Notes: generated from the letters alone by a model not told the origin. Numbered from the stretch's first letter, positions 17,203 through 25,391 are shown. The stretch is DNA of 64,000 nucleotides from TMED14 sp002167805 (GCA_965655795.1 CBFHHY010000005.1:62001-126000); one strand, 5' to 3'. Numbers and translations: made by a program.

Positions 17203-18003
17203 TTAACGAGATTCGTTCAATCCTCGAATTACAGAGACACCAGCTCCAAATACGTTATTATTACCATATTTCGATTTTCCCTGAAGTGCCCATTGCCTAT
17301 CAGTTTCAGCTTGATATAGTTTCAAAACAGCAGGTTGAGACATAAGCTTCTTGGTTTTAACATCATATTCGGCGGCTTCAAATAGTCCTTTTGATTTCGC
17401 AACAGCCGCTTTGGCTAAGGCTACTTGTTCAGCTTCTTTTTTCTCTGCCAACGCATTTCGTCCCAATTGAACCGCTGTTTCTTCAGCTAGGCTGGCAACT
17501 GCCTCAGGTATATCTACATCAGTCATCTGCAACCTTTTAAACTCAACGAAGAATTCAGGTAGTTCCATAGCAATAATTTCAGCTAATTTCGCTTCAGCTT
17601 CTGCTCTTTTCGATATGTTCAACTCGATAGCTGAATATTGAGGTACAACTTCTTTTCCTGCTGATTTTAGAGTCTTAAGTATTTTGACATCGACATCAGT
17701 TATTCTTGTATGAAGAGAATTAACTTTATTCGGATTCAGGTTATAGTCCAAGGACAATTCAACAACAGTTGACATATTGTTTTTATCATTGAATTCAAAT
17801 CGCTGCACTGTTGTTTTTTCTCGAACATCGTATTCAATCATGTTATCAATGAGATACATTATTCCTGCGTGAAAACCTTCCGAGTAGACTTGGGTCATAT
17901 CTGTTTTTCCACCGAATGAAACCCTTACTCCCTTATGACCGCTATCTACGGTAGCACATGAGGTCAGTATTAAGCATGCTATCAGTATTAATCCATTTTT
18001 CAT
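17203..18003 (-). CDS. SPFH/prohibitin-domain lipoprotein
   Basis: A 266-residue protein with a lipoprotein signal (LILTSCATV, Cys near residue 16) followed by a band-7/SPFH domain: GHKGVRVSFGGKTDMTQVYSEG, DNMIEYDVREKTTV and a heptad-rich helical region rich in Ala, Glu and Lys (about 150-225). Such stomatin-like proteins form membrane-bound oligomeric rings. Here the anchor is a lipid rather than a transmembrane helix. It is transcribed alone, convergent with the pterin dehydratase gene. Confidence 0.82.
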   Translation of the reverse strand: MKNGLILIACLILTSCATVDSGHKGVRVSFGGKTDMTQVYSEGFHAGIMYLIDNMIEYDVREKTTVQRFEFNDKNNMSTVVELSLDYNLNPNKVNSLHTRITDVDVKILKTLKSAGKEVVPQYSAIELNISKRAEAEAKLAEIIAMELPEFFVEFKRLQMTDVDIPEAVASLAEETAVQLGRNALAEKKEAEQVALAKAAVAKSKGLFEAAEYDVKTKKLMSQPAVLKLYQAETDRQWALQGKSKYGNNNVFGAGVSVIRGLNESR

Positions 18004-18125
18004 TTTAATGTATTTTTAGTTATTCTAGATTTTATTGAAATGCAAAAATACGAATGATAGGTTATCATTGATTTAAAAAAATATGTCTTTGGTCTTAAGT
18101 AAGACTGTGTGCCTATATTAGATAC

Positions 18126-18572
18126 ATGAAAAATTTGTTTTTTTTAATCTTTCTTTCATCATTATTTGTCACTAATAGTTGCACGAAAAATTATGCTCAG
18201 ATTGATGAGGAGATAATTCTTCAATATATATCCGATAATAATTTAAATGCAGAGCCCACAGGAAGTGGTTTGTATTACGTTGTAAACAGCAATGGGAATG
18301 GCAATTTTCCAAACATTAATTCCACTGTTAGAGTTGATTATAAGGGAACATTGATAGATGGTACAATTTTCGACGAATCGAGTCCGATTGGAGTCACATT
18401 TCCTTTAATGAATGTTATTCAAGGATGGCAAGAAGGAATTCCTTTATTTAGTGAAGGCGGATCTGGGATATTGATAATTCCTTCTGCTTTGGGTTACGGA
18501 AATCAGGCTATTGGAAATATTCCTAGAAATTCAGTTTTGATTTTTGAGGTTAATTTAATCGATGTGAACTAA
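18126..18572 (+). CDS. FKBP-type peptidyl-prolyl isomerase, lipoprotein
   Basis: A 148-residue lipoprotein (VTNSCTKN lipobox) with one FKBP domain: VRVDYKGTLIDGTIFDES, VIQGWQEGIPLFSEGG, LIIPSALGYGNQAIGNIP and LIFEVNLIDV, covering the hydrophobic pocket residues of the family. It should catalyse cis-trans isomerisation of prolines in exported proteins. Lipid-anchored FKBPs of this size are common in Flavobacteriia, often several per genome. Isolated gene. Confidence 0.9.
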   Translation: MKNLFFLIFLSSLFVTNSCTKNYAQIDEEIILQYISDNNLNAEPTGSGLYYVVNSNGNGNFPNINSTVRVDYKGTLIDGTIFDESSPIGVTFPLMNVIQGWQEGIPLFSEGGSGILIIPSALGYGNQAIGNIPRNSVLIFEVNLIDVN

Positions 18573-18584
18573 ATCTTGAAGTAT

Positions 18585-18743
18585 TTAGTTTAAATAGTTT
18601 TCACAATTATTTTTTATGAATTCTTTAGCGCTGTAAGGCATAGGGAATCCCTCTACGCTACTAGCTTTTTCATAAATCCAATATATGATAATTATACAAG
18701 ATTTAAATTTTACTAACCGCTGGATAAAAGATATGTCAAAAGC
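18585..18743 (-). pseudogene. Possible remnant of a coding region
   Basis: A 53-codon open frame on the - strand that begins after a stop and lacks a good start codon, yet its 3' half reads like protein (KASSVEGFPMPYSAKEF, ending NCENYLN). It sits just downstream of the lipoprotein gene at 18761. It could be a decayed gene end or chance. Confidence 0.2.
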
Positions 18744-18760
18744 CTATTTCAACTTGTGGA

Positions 18761-19108
18761 TTAAGGATAAAAACCAATCCTCCTCATTTTTTGCTTTCTG
18801 CCAGCCTCAACCTCAACTTGAAGAACATTGCCTGTTCTACAAAAGCAAGCTAGACATACTTCAGCTTTAGCTGAATCATAATTAATACCAAATGATATTA
18901 ATTCTATGTTTTTATCTTCTAGATATGATGCAATTATTTCTTTATAAATGTTGGTTGTCAAGGTATCGTAGTATGAAGTATCATTCGACCAGGGGTCTGA
19001 GCATCCAGTCTCATCGTAATAAAATAAATCGGACGACCTGTTTTTATCACAAGACATCAATGATAAAAAAATCATTATGGTAAAAAAAATAAATATGGAA
19101 TTTTTCAT
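18761..19108 (-). CDS. Hypothetical lipoprotein
   Basis: A 115-residue lipoprotein (signal ending SLMSCDKN, Cys near residue 20). The C-terminal part has closely spaced cysteines (EVCLACFCRTGN), after which the protein ends KMRRIGFYP, a pattern I associate with small Bacteroidetes lipoproteins of unknown role. Four cysteines in the mature part could form disulfides in the periplasm. Confidence 0.6.
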   Translation of the reverse strand: MKNSIFIFFTIMIFLSLMSCDKNRSSDLFYYDETGCSDPWSNDTSYYDTLTTNIYKEIIASYLEDKNIELISFGINYDSAKAEVCLACFCRTGNVLQVEVEAGRKQKMRRIGFYP

Positions 19109-19187
19109 GCTTGTATATTGCCAACAATTATGCCAAAAAAATGGGTCTAAATGAACTACTTTTCCATGTAAATCTGGACTTGATCGT

Positions 19188-19952
19188 TTAATTATTTGAA
19201 TCTCTAGTAACTATACTTGCAGAGGCTTGTTGAGCGGGAAGTATTAGAACATCTGCAACGTTTACGTGGGTAGGAGTGTTTGATACATAAAATATCAAAT
19301 CAGCTATGTCATTTGCCTTTAGAGGACTCATATTTTTATAAACTTGTTGAGCTTTCTTTTTATCTCCATGAAAGCGAACTTCGGAGAATTCAGTTTCTAC
19401 CATTCCAGGACATATCTGGGATACCCTAATTTGGTGCTGTGATAAATCTTGTCGCATAGCACGAGTAAGTGCATCAACTGCAAATTTTGTTGCATTGTAG
19501 ACATTGCCGTCCGGATATGTTTCTTTTCCTGCAATACTGCCAATATTTATGATCTGTCCACTTTTTCTATCGACCATATCTAAACTTATCATTTTTGTTA
19601 CGTAAAGAAGGCCTTTTAAATTGGTATCTATCATTTGCTCCCAATCTTTTATTAAGCCTTTATGGATAGGACTTTTGCCAAGAGCTAGGCCCGCATTGTT
19701 AACCAGTAAATCGATTACTTTAAATTTTTCGGGTATCAGTTGAATTGCTTCCGTAACTTGATTTTCTGACATTACGTCCACACCTTGAAGGAAAATTCTT
19801 TTTTGGTCAATTTCGGGTAATTTGTTTTTCCAAGCCTCCATTTTTTTAAATCGTCGCCCCCAGCAAATAACATTCCATCCAGCCTTAACAAATTTTATGG
19901 CAGTTGACTTTCCTATTCCTGAGCTTGATCCTGTAACCAAAATAGTTTTCAT
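19188..19952 (-). CDS. SDR-family NAD(P)-dependent oxidoreductase (YdfG-like)
   Basis: A 254-residue classical short-chain dehydrogenase: cofactor motif TGSSSGIGKS at residues 7-16, NNAGLALG near 88, active-site Ser in INIGSIAG near 138 and YNATK near 152, then CPGMVETEF. The arrangement GRRFKKMEAW after beta-2 and the PGMVETEFS loop resemble the YdfG group (3-hydroxy acid / malonic semialdehyde reductases, NADP-dependent). It borders the accessory 20-26 kb segment. Confidence 0.88.
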   Translation of the reverse strand: MKTILVTGSSSGIGKSTAIKFVKAGWNVICWGRRFKKMEAWKNKLPEIDQKRIFLQGVDVMSENQVTEAIQLIPEKFKVIDLLVNNAGLALGKSPIHKGLIKDWEQMIDTNLKGLLYVTKMISLDMVDRKSGQIINIGSIAGKETYPDGNVYNATKFAVDALTRAMRQDLSQHQIRVSQICPGMVETEFSEVRFHGDKKKAQQVYKNMSPLKANDIADLIFYVSNTPTHVNVADVLILPAQQASASIVTRDSNN

Positions 19953-20071
19953 AATTCTTGATTAATTAAATAATATTACATCATTTTTTTGATAGAAAAG
20001 TTAAAATAAGATCTTGGAGGCGATACTGAATTCATTACTATATTTAAGATTGAATACAAAAAATAAGTATT

Positions 20072-20416
20072 ATGGAAAATATATCAATAATAGCTCAGAT
20101 CATAGTTGCAATATCAATAATTATTGTTTGGATTTTTAGATACGACAATATTGTTTTAGAATTTAAACAATACGGTCTTTCAGATTTAGTTAGAAATATC
20201 GTTGGTGCTTCTAAAATATCATTATCAACCATTTTAGTTTTGGGAATTTATTATGAAGTTCCTTTAGTAACGGCTTCTTTATTAATGGCTTTTTTAATGG
20301 TCTGTGCTCAAGCCTATCACATAAAAGTTAAAAACCCTCTAAAAAAATATCTCCCTTCGGCATCACTTTTATTGTTGTCTTTGTTTATTGCAGCTCAAAA
20401 CTCTGGTTTAATCTAA
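20072..20416 (+). CDS. DoxX-like membrane protein 1
   Basis: A 114-residue protein with four hydrophobic segments and the motif EFKQYGLSDLVRNIVGASKI after the first one, the DoxX-like arrangement (helix, short conserved loop, three helices). Role unknown; some DoxX proteins join redox or quinone-related complexes. It is 3 bp upstream of a second gene of the same type, so this is a tandem pair formed by duplication. The pair precedes the first repeat of the cassette-like array. Confidence 0.7.
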   Translation: MENISIIAQIIVAISIIIVWIFRYDNIVLEFKQYGLSDLVRNIVGASKISLSTILVLGIYYEVPLVTASLLMAFLMVCAQAYHIKVKNPLKKYLPSASLLLLSLFIAAQNSGLI

Positions 20417-20419
20417 ATA

Positions 20420-20767
20420 ATGGAGATTAACCTCATTCTTATTTTTATTTCGGCAATTTCTTTTTTTATTTATGGTATAAATTCCTTTTTTTCCAAGAAG
20501 ATGAAATTGGAATACGAGAGATGGGGTTATAAAAATCAAAGACTTATACTTGGAAGTTGTCAATTATTAGGAGGGTTAGGTTTAATTGTTGGATTAGCTG
20601 TTCCTTTTATACTCTTGACAGCATCTTTTTTACTGATGTGTATGATGCTGGTTGCAGTTTTTGTAAGAATTAAATTAAAAGAAAAAGTAGTTAAAATGTT
20701 GCCAGCAATATTTTATGCCGTATTGAATTTGATTATATGTTTTCTTTCCTATAGTATATACTTGTAA
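20420..20767 (+). CDS. DoxX-like membrane protein 2
   Basis: A 115-residue four-helix membrane protein paralogous to its neighbour: the loop after helix 1 reads YERWGYKNQRLILGSCQLLG, aligning with EFKQYGLSDLVRNIVGASKI of the first gene. The 3-bp gap indicates one operon. The first array repeat begins 30 bp after its stop codon. Confidence 0.7.
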   Translation: MEINLILIFISAISFFIYGINSFFSKKMKLEYERWGYKNQRLILGSCQLLGGLGLIVGLAVPFILLTASFLLMCMMLVAVFVRIKLKEKVVKMLPAIFYAVLNLIICFLSYSIYL

Positions 20768-20797
20768 TATGATGCACGTATTGTTTTTAACTACAAA

Positions 20798-20861
20798 CAA
20801 GTATCGTTCACTTATTTAAGAGGCTTAGAGACTAAGCCGTTGGAGATTCATGACATGCCTG
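20798..20861 (+). repeat. Array repeat, copy 1
   Basis: First of seven copies. Shared blocks in order: CAAGTATCGTTGACTTA, AAGAGGCTTAGAGGTTAAGC, GTTGGATGCTGAGG and ATATGCCTG. Copy 1 differs in the middle but keeps the dyad as a longer stem, GCTTAG-aga-CTAAGC. It begins 30 bp after the stop of DoxX-like gene 2. Confidence 0.75.
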
Positions 20862-20900
20862 TTATATTTGAAGTTCAATAAATTAAATAAATACAATAAG

Positions 20901-21182
20901 ATGAAAGATATGCTGGTGGTTGCGAAACTAAACGAAGGGAAATTTGAAACATTTATGAAATTCATGCAATCTGATGAAGGAATTGCGGAAAGAAAAAAAG
21001 TTGCTGATTTATCCAAAACTTTAGGTACGGTATCTCCCGATAAAGGATCTGTAATGTTTAAAATTTCAGTTCATGATGAAAATGCTTTGAGGTCATTCTT
21101 GGACGGATCTAATCCCGTTTCTAGCCCGATTTGGGATAATGTGTTGGAGTCTTATGAAATATTTGAAATAACCAAGGTATAA
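20901..21182 (+). CDS. Small protein, possible antibiotic-biosynthesis-monooxygenase-like fold
   Basis: A 93-residue cytoplasmic protein: MLVVAKLNEGKFETFMKF, then GIAERKKVADLSKT, GTVSPDKGSVMFKISVHD and ALRSFLDG. The alternation of strand, helix, strand fits a small dimeric ferredoxin-like (ABM/DUF3764-type) fold. Start taken at ATG 20901; the frame is open further upstream into the tail of the repeat. It is a single gene between repeats 1 and 2. Function unknown. Confidence 0.6.
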   Translation: MKDMLVVAKLNEGKFETFMKFMQSDEGIAERKKVADLSKTLGTVSPDKGSVMFKISVHDENALRSFLDGSNPVSSPIWDNVLESYEIFEITKV

Positions 21183-21221
21183 TTAGTCCTGACTGCCTGA
21201 TTTAAGAAAAAAGGTTTTCTC

Positions 21222-21284
21222 CAAATATCGTTGACTTACCTCAGAGGTTTAGAGTTAAGCACCTGGATGCCGATAATATGCCTC
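21222..21284 (+). repeat. Array repeat, copy 2
   Basis: Begins 40 bp after the previous stop codon. Arms are GTTTA / TAAGC (one G-T wobble), and the 3' block reads ATAATATGCCT. Preceded by GGTTTTCTCC, an extension shared with copies 4, 5 and 7. Confidence 0.75.
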
Positions 21285-21291
21285 TTTTAGT

Positions 21292-21320
21292 GTCACTCAC
21301 TTCGGTGGTGACTTTTTTTA
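21292..21320 (+). terminator. Rho-independent terminator after repeat copy 2
   Basis: Stem GTCAC-T-CAC / GTG-GTGAC (8 bp with one bulged T), loop TTCG, then seven T. It would end transcription entering from the left, just before the next cassette gene at 21331. Confidence 0.7.
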
Positions 21321-21330
21321 TATTTGAGAA

Positions 21331-22014
21331 ATGAAAAAGCTAATTTTTCTTCTATCACTTTTTATAATTATGAGTTGCGAGGACCCCGATAATCCAAATG
21401 GTGCAAGAATTAATTATAGTGGTTGCTTGGTATGTGATAATTACGCTGTTGGTGAGTCCTTTAAAGTCGGTGGCTCAGATTATATAGTAGCAGACAGAAT
21501 TATGTTAGATGTCGCCATATTGAATGGTGAAGACGTAACGAGATTTTGCACATCAAAGATTACAAGTATGGATAACCTCTTATCTAATCAGGTGAACTTT
21601 AATCAAGACATCGGTGCATGGGATGTAAGTAACGTAGACAATATGAAGATGATGTTTAAATCTGCCGAGTCCTTTAATCAAGATGTTAGTAAATGGGATG
21701 TTCAAAATGTTGTTGATATGAGTGAAATGTTCTTCGATGCTAAAAGTTTTGACCAGCCATTGGATAATTGGGATGTAGGCTCAGTAAACGATATGGGTAG
21801 TATGTTTCAAGGAGCAATAAACTATAATAAAAATATTGGTGACTGGGATGTAAGTAGAGTTGGAAATATGTTAAATATGTTTTACAATGCAACAGTATTC
21901 AATCAAGATATTAGTGGTTGGTGTGTTCCAAATTTATTTGTTGCACCGAGCGGTTTTTCTAAATACAGTGCTTTAACTCAATCAAATCACCCTATATGGG
22001 GAACTTGTCCTTAA
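21331..22014 (+). CDS. BspA-like (DUF285) lipoprotein
   Basis: A 227-residue lipoprotein (LFIIMSCEDPD, lipobox Cys at residue 16) made of about four repeats of the DUF285/BspA type: F-N-Q-D-I-G-A-W-D-V-S-N-V-x-x-M-x-x-M-F, such as FNQDIGAWDVSNV and FNQDVSKWDVQNV. These repeats are found in surface proteins of Bacteroidetes and mycoplasmas and mediate adhesion in some. The protein ends soon after the repeats with no T9SS domain. It occupies the cassette between repeats 2 and 3; repeat 3 begins 2 bp after its stop. Confidence 0.85.
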   Translation: MKKLIFLLSLFIIMSCEDPDNPNGARINYSGCLVCDNYAVGESFKVGGSDYIVADRIMLDVAILNGEDVTRFCTSKITSMDNLLSNQVNFNQDIGAWDVSNVDNMKMMFKSAESFNQDVSKWDVQNVVDMSEMFFDAKSFDQPLDNWDVGSVNDMGSMFQGAINYNKNIGDWDVSRVGNMLNMFYNATVFNQDISGWCVPNLFVAPSGFSKYSALTQSNHPIWGTCP

Positions 22015-22016
22015 AA

Positions 22017-22080
22017 CAAGTATCCTTGACTTATCTCAGAGGCTTAGAGGTTAAGTAGCTAGATACCGAGGATATGCCTG
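22017..22080 (+). repeat. Array repeat, copy 3
   Basis: Starts 2 bp after the BspA-like stop codon. Arms GCTTA / TAAGT (G-T wobble at the base). Has CTTGACTTATCTCAGAGG in place of the consensus and the full 3' block GAGGATATGCCTG. Confidence 0.75.
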
Positions 22081-22108
22081 TAATATGGCATAATTCTTGA
22101 CATTTTCA

Positions 22109-22948
22109 ATGAATATGAGAAAGATAACGGCGCTATTTATATTCCTCACAATAATACTATCATCCTGCACGAAAGAAAAGGTAGATGAAAATGAGGGCTA
22201 TAATATGCTGCTTATGGGGCACAGTTTTTTTAGACCCTATGCTGAGAGATTAGAAGAGGTCGTAATTGATGCTGGTTACAAGAGCCATATCCAAACTAAC
22301 GTTTTTCGCGGAGGGGAGAATGGAAGGGCACTAGATTTATGGAACAGTACCGGCAACGAAAACACTCTAATCAAAGAAATTCTTGATAACGGCAATGTTG
22401 ATTTTATGGGAATGACAGGTTGGAATCTATTTCATCACCCTACAGATGGTTATCGAGAATGGATTAATTATGCCCTTGTTAATAATCCAGATATTAAAAT
22501 TTTCATATCAATTTCACCAATAGATTTTCCTAACAATTGGGAGCAAAGAGCTCTGGATTACGGATTCTCATCCATAGAAGAGGCTTTCGAGTACCATATC
22601 AGTCAAAACTTTCATCAGACCTTAATTGATTCTTTACGTTCAGAGTTCCCTTCTACAAATATCTTTTCGATACCCACCGGTAGAGCATCTAAAGAGTTAT
22701 CGAGAATGTATCAAGACGGTTTATTGTTAGACAGTATTTCACATACAGGGCCATATAATAGTTCTCTTTTTACCGATGAAAAGGGACATCAAGGTAAAAT
22801 GATTGTTTACACCGGTGCTCTAATGTGGCTGAACGCACTATACCAAGTTGATCTGAGTGATAATAATTTTATTACTGGCTTCAATACTGATTTACATTCT
22901 GTGGCTCAAATGATAATGAATAGTCACGACCCCGATTATAATCAATAG
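22109..22948 (+). CDS. SGNH-hydrolase-like lipoprotein
   Basis: A 279-residue lipoprotein (signal to ILSSCTKE). The mature part starts NMLLMGHSFFRPYAERLEE, where GHSFF takes the place of the GDS block of SGNH hydrolases, followed by RGGENGRALDLWN and a late HTGPYNSSLFTDEKGHQG that could supply the catalytic His. Hydrolase activity is therefore possible but unproved. The longest frame begins with TTG at 22097; ATG 22109 is preferred as the signal peptide then starts normally. Single gene between repeats 3 and 4. Confidence 0.65.
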   Translation: MNMRKITALFIFLTIILSSCTKEKVDENEGYNMLLMGHSFFRPYAERLEEVVIDAGYKSHIQTNVFRGGENGRALDLWNSTGNENTLIKEILDNGNVDFMGMTGWNLFHHPTDGYREWINYALVNNPDIKIFISISPIDFPNNWEQRALDYGFSSIEEAFEYHISQNFHQTLIDSLRSEFPSTNIFSIPTGRASKELSRMYQDGLLLDSISHTGPYNSSLFTDEKGHQGKMIVYTGALMWLNALYQVDLSDNNFITGFNTDLHSVAQMIMNSHDPDYNQ

Positions 22949-22961
22949 ACATAGTTTTCTC

Positions 22962-23025
22962 CAAGTATCATTGACTTATTTAAGAGGTCTAGAAGTTAAG
23001 CAGTTGGATGCTGAGGATATGTCTA
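22962..23025 (+). repeat. Array repeat, copy 4
   Basis: Starts 13 bp after the preceding stop. The most diverged middle (GTCTAGAAGTTAAGC). The upstream extension CAATAGACATAGTTTTCTCC, including the stop codon, matches the flanks of copies 5 and 7. Confidence 0.75.
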
Positions 23026-23101
23026 TTATTTAAATAGTGCTATTATAAATTCCGCTTATTATTTTAAAGCTAATCTTTTAACTTTGTAAAAAAAAATAAA
23101 T

Positions 23102-23563
23102 ATGTTGCTTTCGGCTTTTAAAGAATCGCTTATTCAATTAGATACGCTAAAATTTCAACTCCCTAACGGGCAGTATGTCCCTTCGCATTTTCATCTTACA
23201 GAAGTAGGAAATGTAAAGCGGAACTATATAGATTGTGGTGGAAAGCTGCGAGAAGAAAACAAAATCAACTTACAACTTTTGGTGGCGTCTGATACAGACC
23301 ATCTTCTAAATCCTAATGATGTTTTAGAAATACTGGAATTGGCGGAAAAACAGTTAGGCTATTCAAATTTGGAATTAGAAGTTGAATACCAACAAAATAC
23401 TGTTGGGCGTTATAAATTAGCTTTTGATGGTGCTGTATTTCAGCTCATCAATACTCAAACAGCTTGTTTAGCACCCGACCAATGCGGCATCCCACAAGAA
23501 AAGCCTCGAGTTCGTCTTTCAGCAAGTGGTGTAAACTGTAGCCCTAATTCGGGTTGTTGTTAA
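23102..23563 (+). CDS. DUF6428 family protein
   Basis: A 153-residue cytoplasmic protein. PNGQYVPSHFHLTEVG, NIDCGGKLREEN-type text (DCGGKLREENKINLQL), LAFDGAVFQLINTQTACL and a C-terminal CSPNSGCC fit the DUF6428 family, which in Bacteroidetes is often encoded beside arsenic-resistance genes (arsR/arsC). No other ars gene is in the window. The Cys-rich end could bind metal or metalloid, which is inference. Here it is the first gene of a two-gene interval between repeats 4 and 5. Confidence 0.75.
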   Translation: MLLSAFKESLIQLDTLKFQLPNGQYVPSHFHLTEVGNVKRNYIDCGGKLREENKINLQLLVASDTDHLLNPNDVLEILELAEKQLGYSNLELEVEYQQNTVGRYKLAFDGAVFQLINTQTACLAPDQCGIPQEKPRVRLSASGVNCSPNSGCC

Positions 23564-23653
23564 TTGTTTACTTTTAGCTTTAAGGTTGATTATTTAACTT
23601 TTTCTTAATGGTTTTGAAATAAATAGTTCAATCTTTTGTGTTTTATTCGCGGA

Positions 23654-24295
23654 ATGAAAAAATTGATACTTTTATACTCATTAATTCTAAGTTTCGTTTC
23701 TGAGGCACAATCTACTAAGTGCATTTTAATTGAACTATTGGATTTGTCTTATTCTAATTCTACAGGAGAATTTAGAGTGAGCGTTTATAATGGTAACGCC
23801 ACGTTAAATTACCCTGGTGTAGCCTTTACTCTCGATGCATCAGGTGATACTCTTCAGAAATCCGCCAATAATTGGGCGTTTTACACACATCCTCAGTTTG
23901 ATACTGTTTATTACAACACTGCTATACACCACTATCCCAACACCATAAATCCTAGTTTTCCTTTAAGTGTTTATTTTACTTTTGATGATGGGGTTAGCGG
24001 CTACGATACTTGTATTTTAACATATTCACATAATTCTACCTTTATTGAGCAAAGTGTTGAGGATAATATGTCAATCTATCCAAACCCTAGTAAGGGATTT
24101 TTCAGTGTTAAGATTGACCAAGAGTGTATTGGTTCATCATATCAAGTTCTAAACAACTTTGGGCTCTTGATTGAAAAAGGAATCATAAAGGAGTTGTCTC
24201 AAGACTTTGACCTTTCTGATAAGCCTAAAGGTGTTTACAGAATACAAGTCTTGAATGATAAAACTTTAAAGACTGTGAATGTTGTGATTCAATAG
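23654..24295 (+). CDS. Secreted protein with T9SS sorting domain
   Basis: A 213-residue secreted protein: signal peptide (to SEAQS), a beta-rich domain of about 115 residues without a recognised family, and a type A T9SS sorting domain (NMSIYPNPSKGFFSVKI onwards, ending NVVIQ). Start taken at ATG 23654; the frame is open 18 bp further upstream. A frameshifted copy of its 3' end occurs at 25747, together with the following repeat. Confidence 0.75.
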   Translation: MKKLILLYSLILSFVSEAQSTKCILIELLDLSYSNSTGEFRVSVYNGNATLNYPGVAFTLDASGDTLQKSANNWAFYTHPQFDTVYYNTAIHHYPNTINPSFPLSVYFTFDDGVSGYDTCILTYSHNSTFIEQSVEDNMSIYPNPSKGFFSVKIDQECIGSSYQVLNNFGLLIEKGIIKELSQDFDLSDKPKGVYRIQVLNDKTLKTVNVVIQ

Positions 24296-24310
24296 TGATA
24301 TAGTTCTCTC

Positions 24311-24361
24311 CAAGTATCGTTGACTTATCTAAGAGGCTTAGAGGTTAAGCAGTTGGATGCT
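24311..24361 (+). repeat. Array repeat, copy 5 (3' end replaced)
   Basis: Identical to copy 7 over its first 51 bp. The usual GAGGATATGCC end is missing and a new hairpin (24360-24376) follows. Starts 15 bp after the T9SS-protein stop. Confidence 0.75.
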
Positions 24362-24376
24362 CTGGGCTTACCAGAG
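24360..24376 (+). other. Hairpin fused to repeat copy 5
   Basis: Perfect 6-bp stem CTCTGG / CCAGAG with a 5-base loop, exactly where copy 5 departs from the consensus. No T-run follows, so it is not an evident terminator; it may mark a recombination junction. Confidence 0.5.
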
Positions 24377-24501
24377 TTGAAAATAAAAAATTCTCACCGA
24401 AGTGATTGATACAAAAAATTACACAATCGTGATTTTATATTTACATACGCCCCTTATATTTTACCCAGGCTAACAACATCGCAAAAAAGAAATCAAAACC
24501 A

Positions 24502-24795
24502 ATGGCAAATTTAAAATCAAAGTACAAACGGAAAGAAGAAGAGTTAATTGAATCTGTCATTAAGAGCGGGGACAAAACATTTATCTCTCGTATTGAATTG
24601 ATAGAGACTTCTAAAATCAAAAACCACAAAATATATGAATGTGTGTACGTGGATAATCGAGCTAAAAAACAAGTAAACATTATCGCAGTTGACATTGCTG
24701 ATGCTGTCAATAAGCTGGAGGCAATGCTTGGGTTTGGAATCCCCGAACAAGCAGTTAATTTAATGTTGGGTAGTGAAAAATTGAATCAGAAATAA
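24502..24795 (+). CDS. Hypothetical 97-residue protein
   Basis: A basic, soluble protein (MANLKSKYKRKEEELIES start) with beta-strand/helix alternation (TFISRIELIETSKIK, YECVYVDNRAKKQVNII, ADAVNKLEAMLGFG). No family recognised. It is followed by a strong bidirectional terminator and lies in the interval between repeats 5 and 6, which also carries two - strand genes. Confidence 0.6.
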   Translation: MANLKSKYKRKEEELIESVIKSGDKTFISRIELIETSKIKNHKIYECVYVDNRAKKQVNIIAVDIADAVNKLEAMLGFGIPEQAVNLMLGSEKLNQK

Positions 24796-24799
24796 AAAA

Positions 24800-24824
24800 G
24801 CCCCAACCGAAGTGGGGGCAAAAA
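24800..24824. terminator. Bidirectional rho-independent terminator
   Basis: Stem GCCCC / GGGGC with extra paired bases around a loop, flanked by A6 on the left and AAAAAT on the right, so it serves the + strand gene ending at 24795 and, on the other strand, the gene ending at 24844. Confidence 0.75.
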
Positions 24825-24843
24825 TTAGTAGCACAGATACTGT

Positions 24844-25053
24844 TTAATTATCGCAAGCTCCTTCACGATATTCGAAAATTCCGTGACATTCCGCTTCTTC
24901 AGGGTTGCTGTAGGTAGAATCATTACATCCACAAACTGGATAATAATACATAGGAATTACACCAATACAAGATTCTTCAACACATTCACCTCTATCCTTA
25001 TTACAAGAGATGAAGATTACACTAAAGATGGCTGTGGCAATTAGAGTTTTCAT
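24844..25053 (-). CDS. Kazal-like lipoprotein
   Basis: A 69-residue lipoprotein (IFSVIFISCNKD, lipobox Cys near residue 17) whose mature part is a single small domain with six cysteines: CVEESC, then YYYPVCGCNDSTYSNPEEAEC and a final GAC. PVCG-x-ND-x-TYSN is the heart of a Kazal-type serine protease inhibitor domain. It could protect surface proteins from proteases, by inference from the family. ATG 25053 is taken as the start; TTG 25059 is also in frame. Confidence 0.7.
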   Translation of the reverse strand: MKTLIATAIFSVIFISCNKDRGECVEESCIGVIPMYYYPVCGCNDSTYSNPEEAECHGIFEYREGACDN

Positions 25054-25074
25054 AGTCAAAAAGGGAGTTGTAAA

Positions 25075-25251
25075 TTATCTTAATTTCTTGTTGAGTGATT
25101 TGCTTATCCATACTCCTGCTATCATTGAGCCGATAATAATAATGTAACTAAACCCAGGAGATATACTAATCTCAGTAAACTCATTTAAGCTGACTAATAA
25201 TGATGCGATTATTACAATAAATAGGAAAGGAATAACAAATCGTTTTTTCAT
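25075..25251 (-). CDS. Small two-helix membrane protein (58 aa)
   Basis: Complete ATG-to-TAA frame below usual length cutoffs: MKKRFVIPFLFIVIIASLLV, an acidic turn (LNEFTEISISPG), a second hydrophobic segment (FSYIIIIGSMIAGVWIS) and a basic end (KSLNKKLR). It follows the inside-positive rule at both ends. It is 22 bp upstream of the Kazal-like gene on the same strand and the two are probably co-transcribed. Confidence 0.6.
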   Translation of the reverse strand: MKKRFVIPFLFIVIIASLLVSLNEFTEISISPGFSYIIIIGSMIAGVWISKSLNKKLR

Positions 25252-25328
25252 TATTCAAATATAATGATTAACTCCATTGTCCTGCTACCCTTAAATTAAA
25301 AGAGGGGGGATATGCTTGTTCTCTAGTT

Positions 25329-25391
25329 TAGGGATAGTTGACTTACCTCAGAGGTTTAGAGGTTAAACAGTTAGATGCTGAGGATATGCCA
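25329..25391 (+). repeat. Array repeat, copy 6
   Basis: Diverged 5' end (AGGGATAGTTGACTTA). Arms are GTTTA / TAAAC, changed on both sides relative to copies 5 and 7 (GCTTA / TAAGC) so that pairing is kept, which supports a selected hairpin. Confidence 0.75.

Noticed and set aside
18685..18870. 61-residue + strand frame
   Set aside because: It overlaps the 3' end of the lipoprotein gene at 18761 on the other strand and has no recognisable features.
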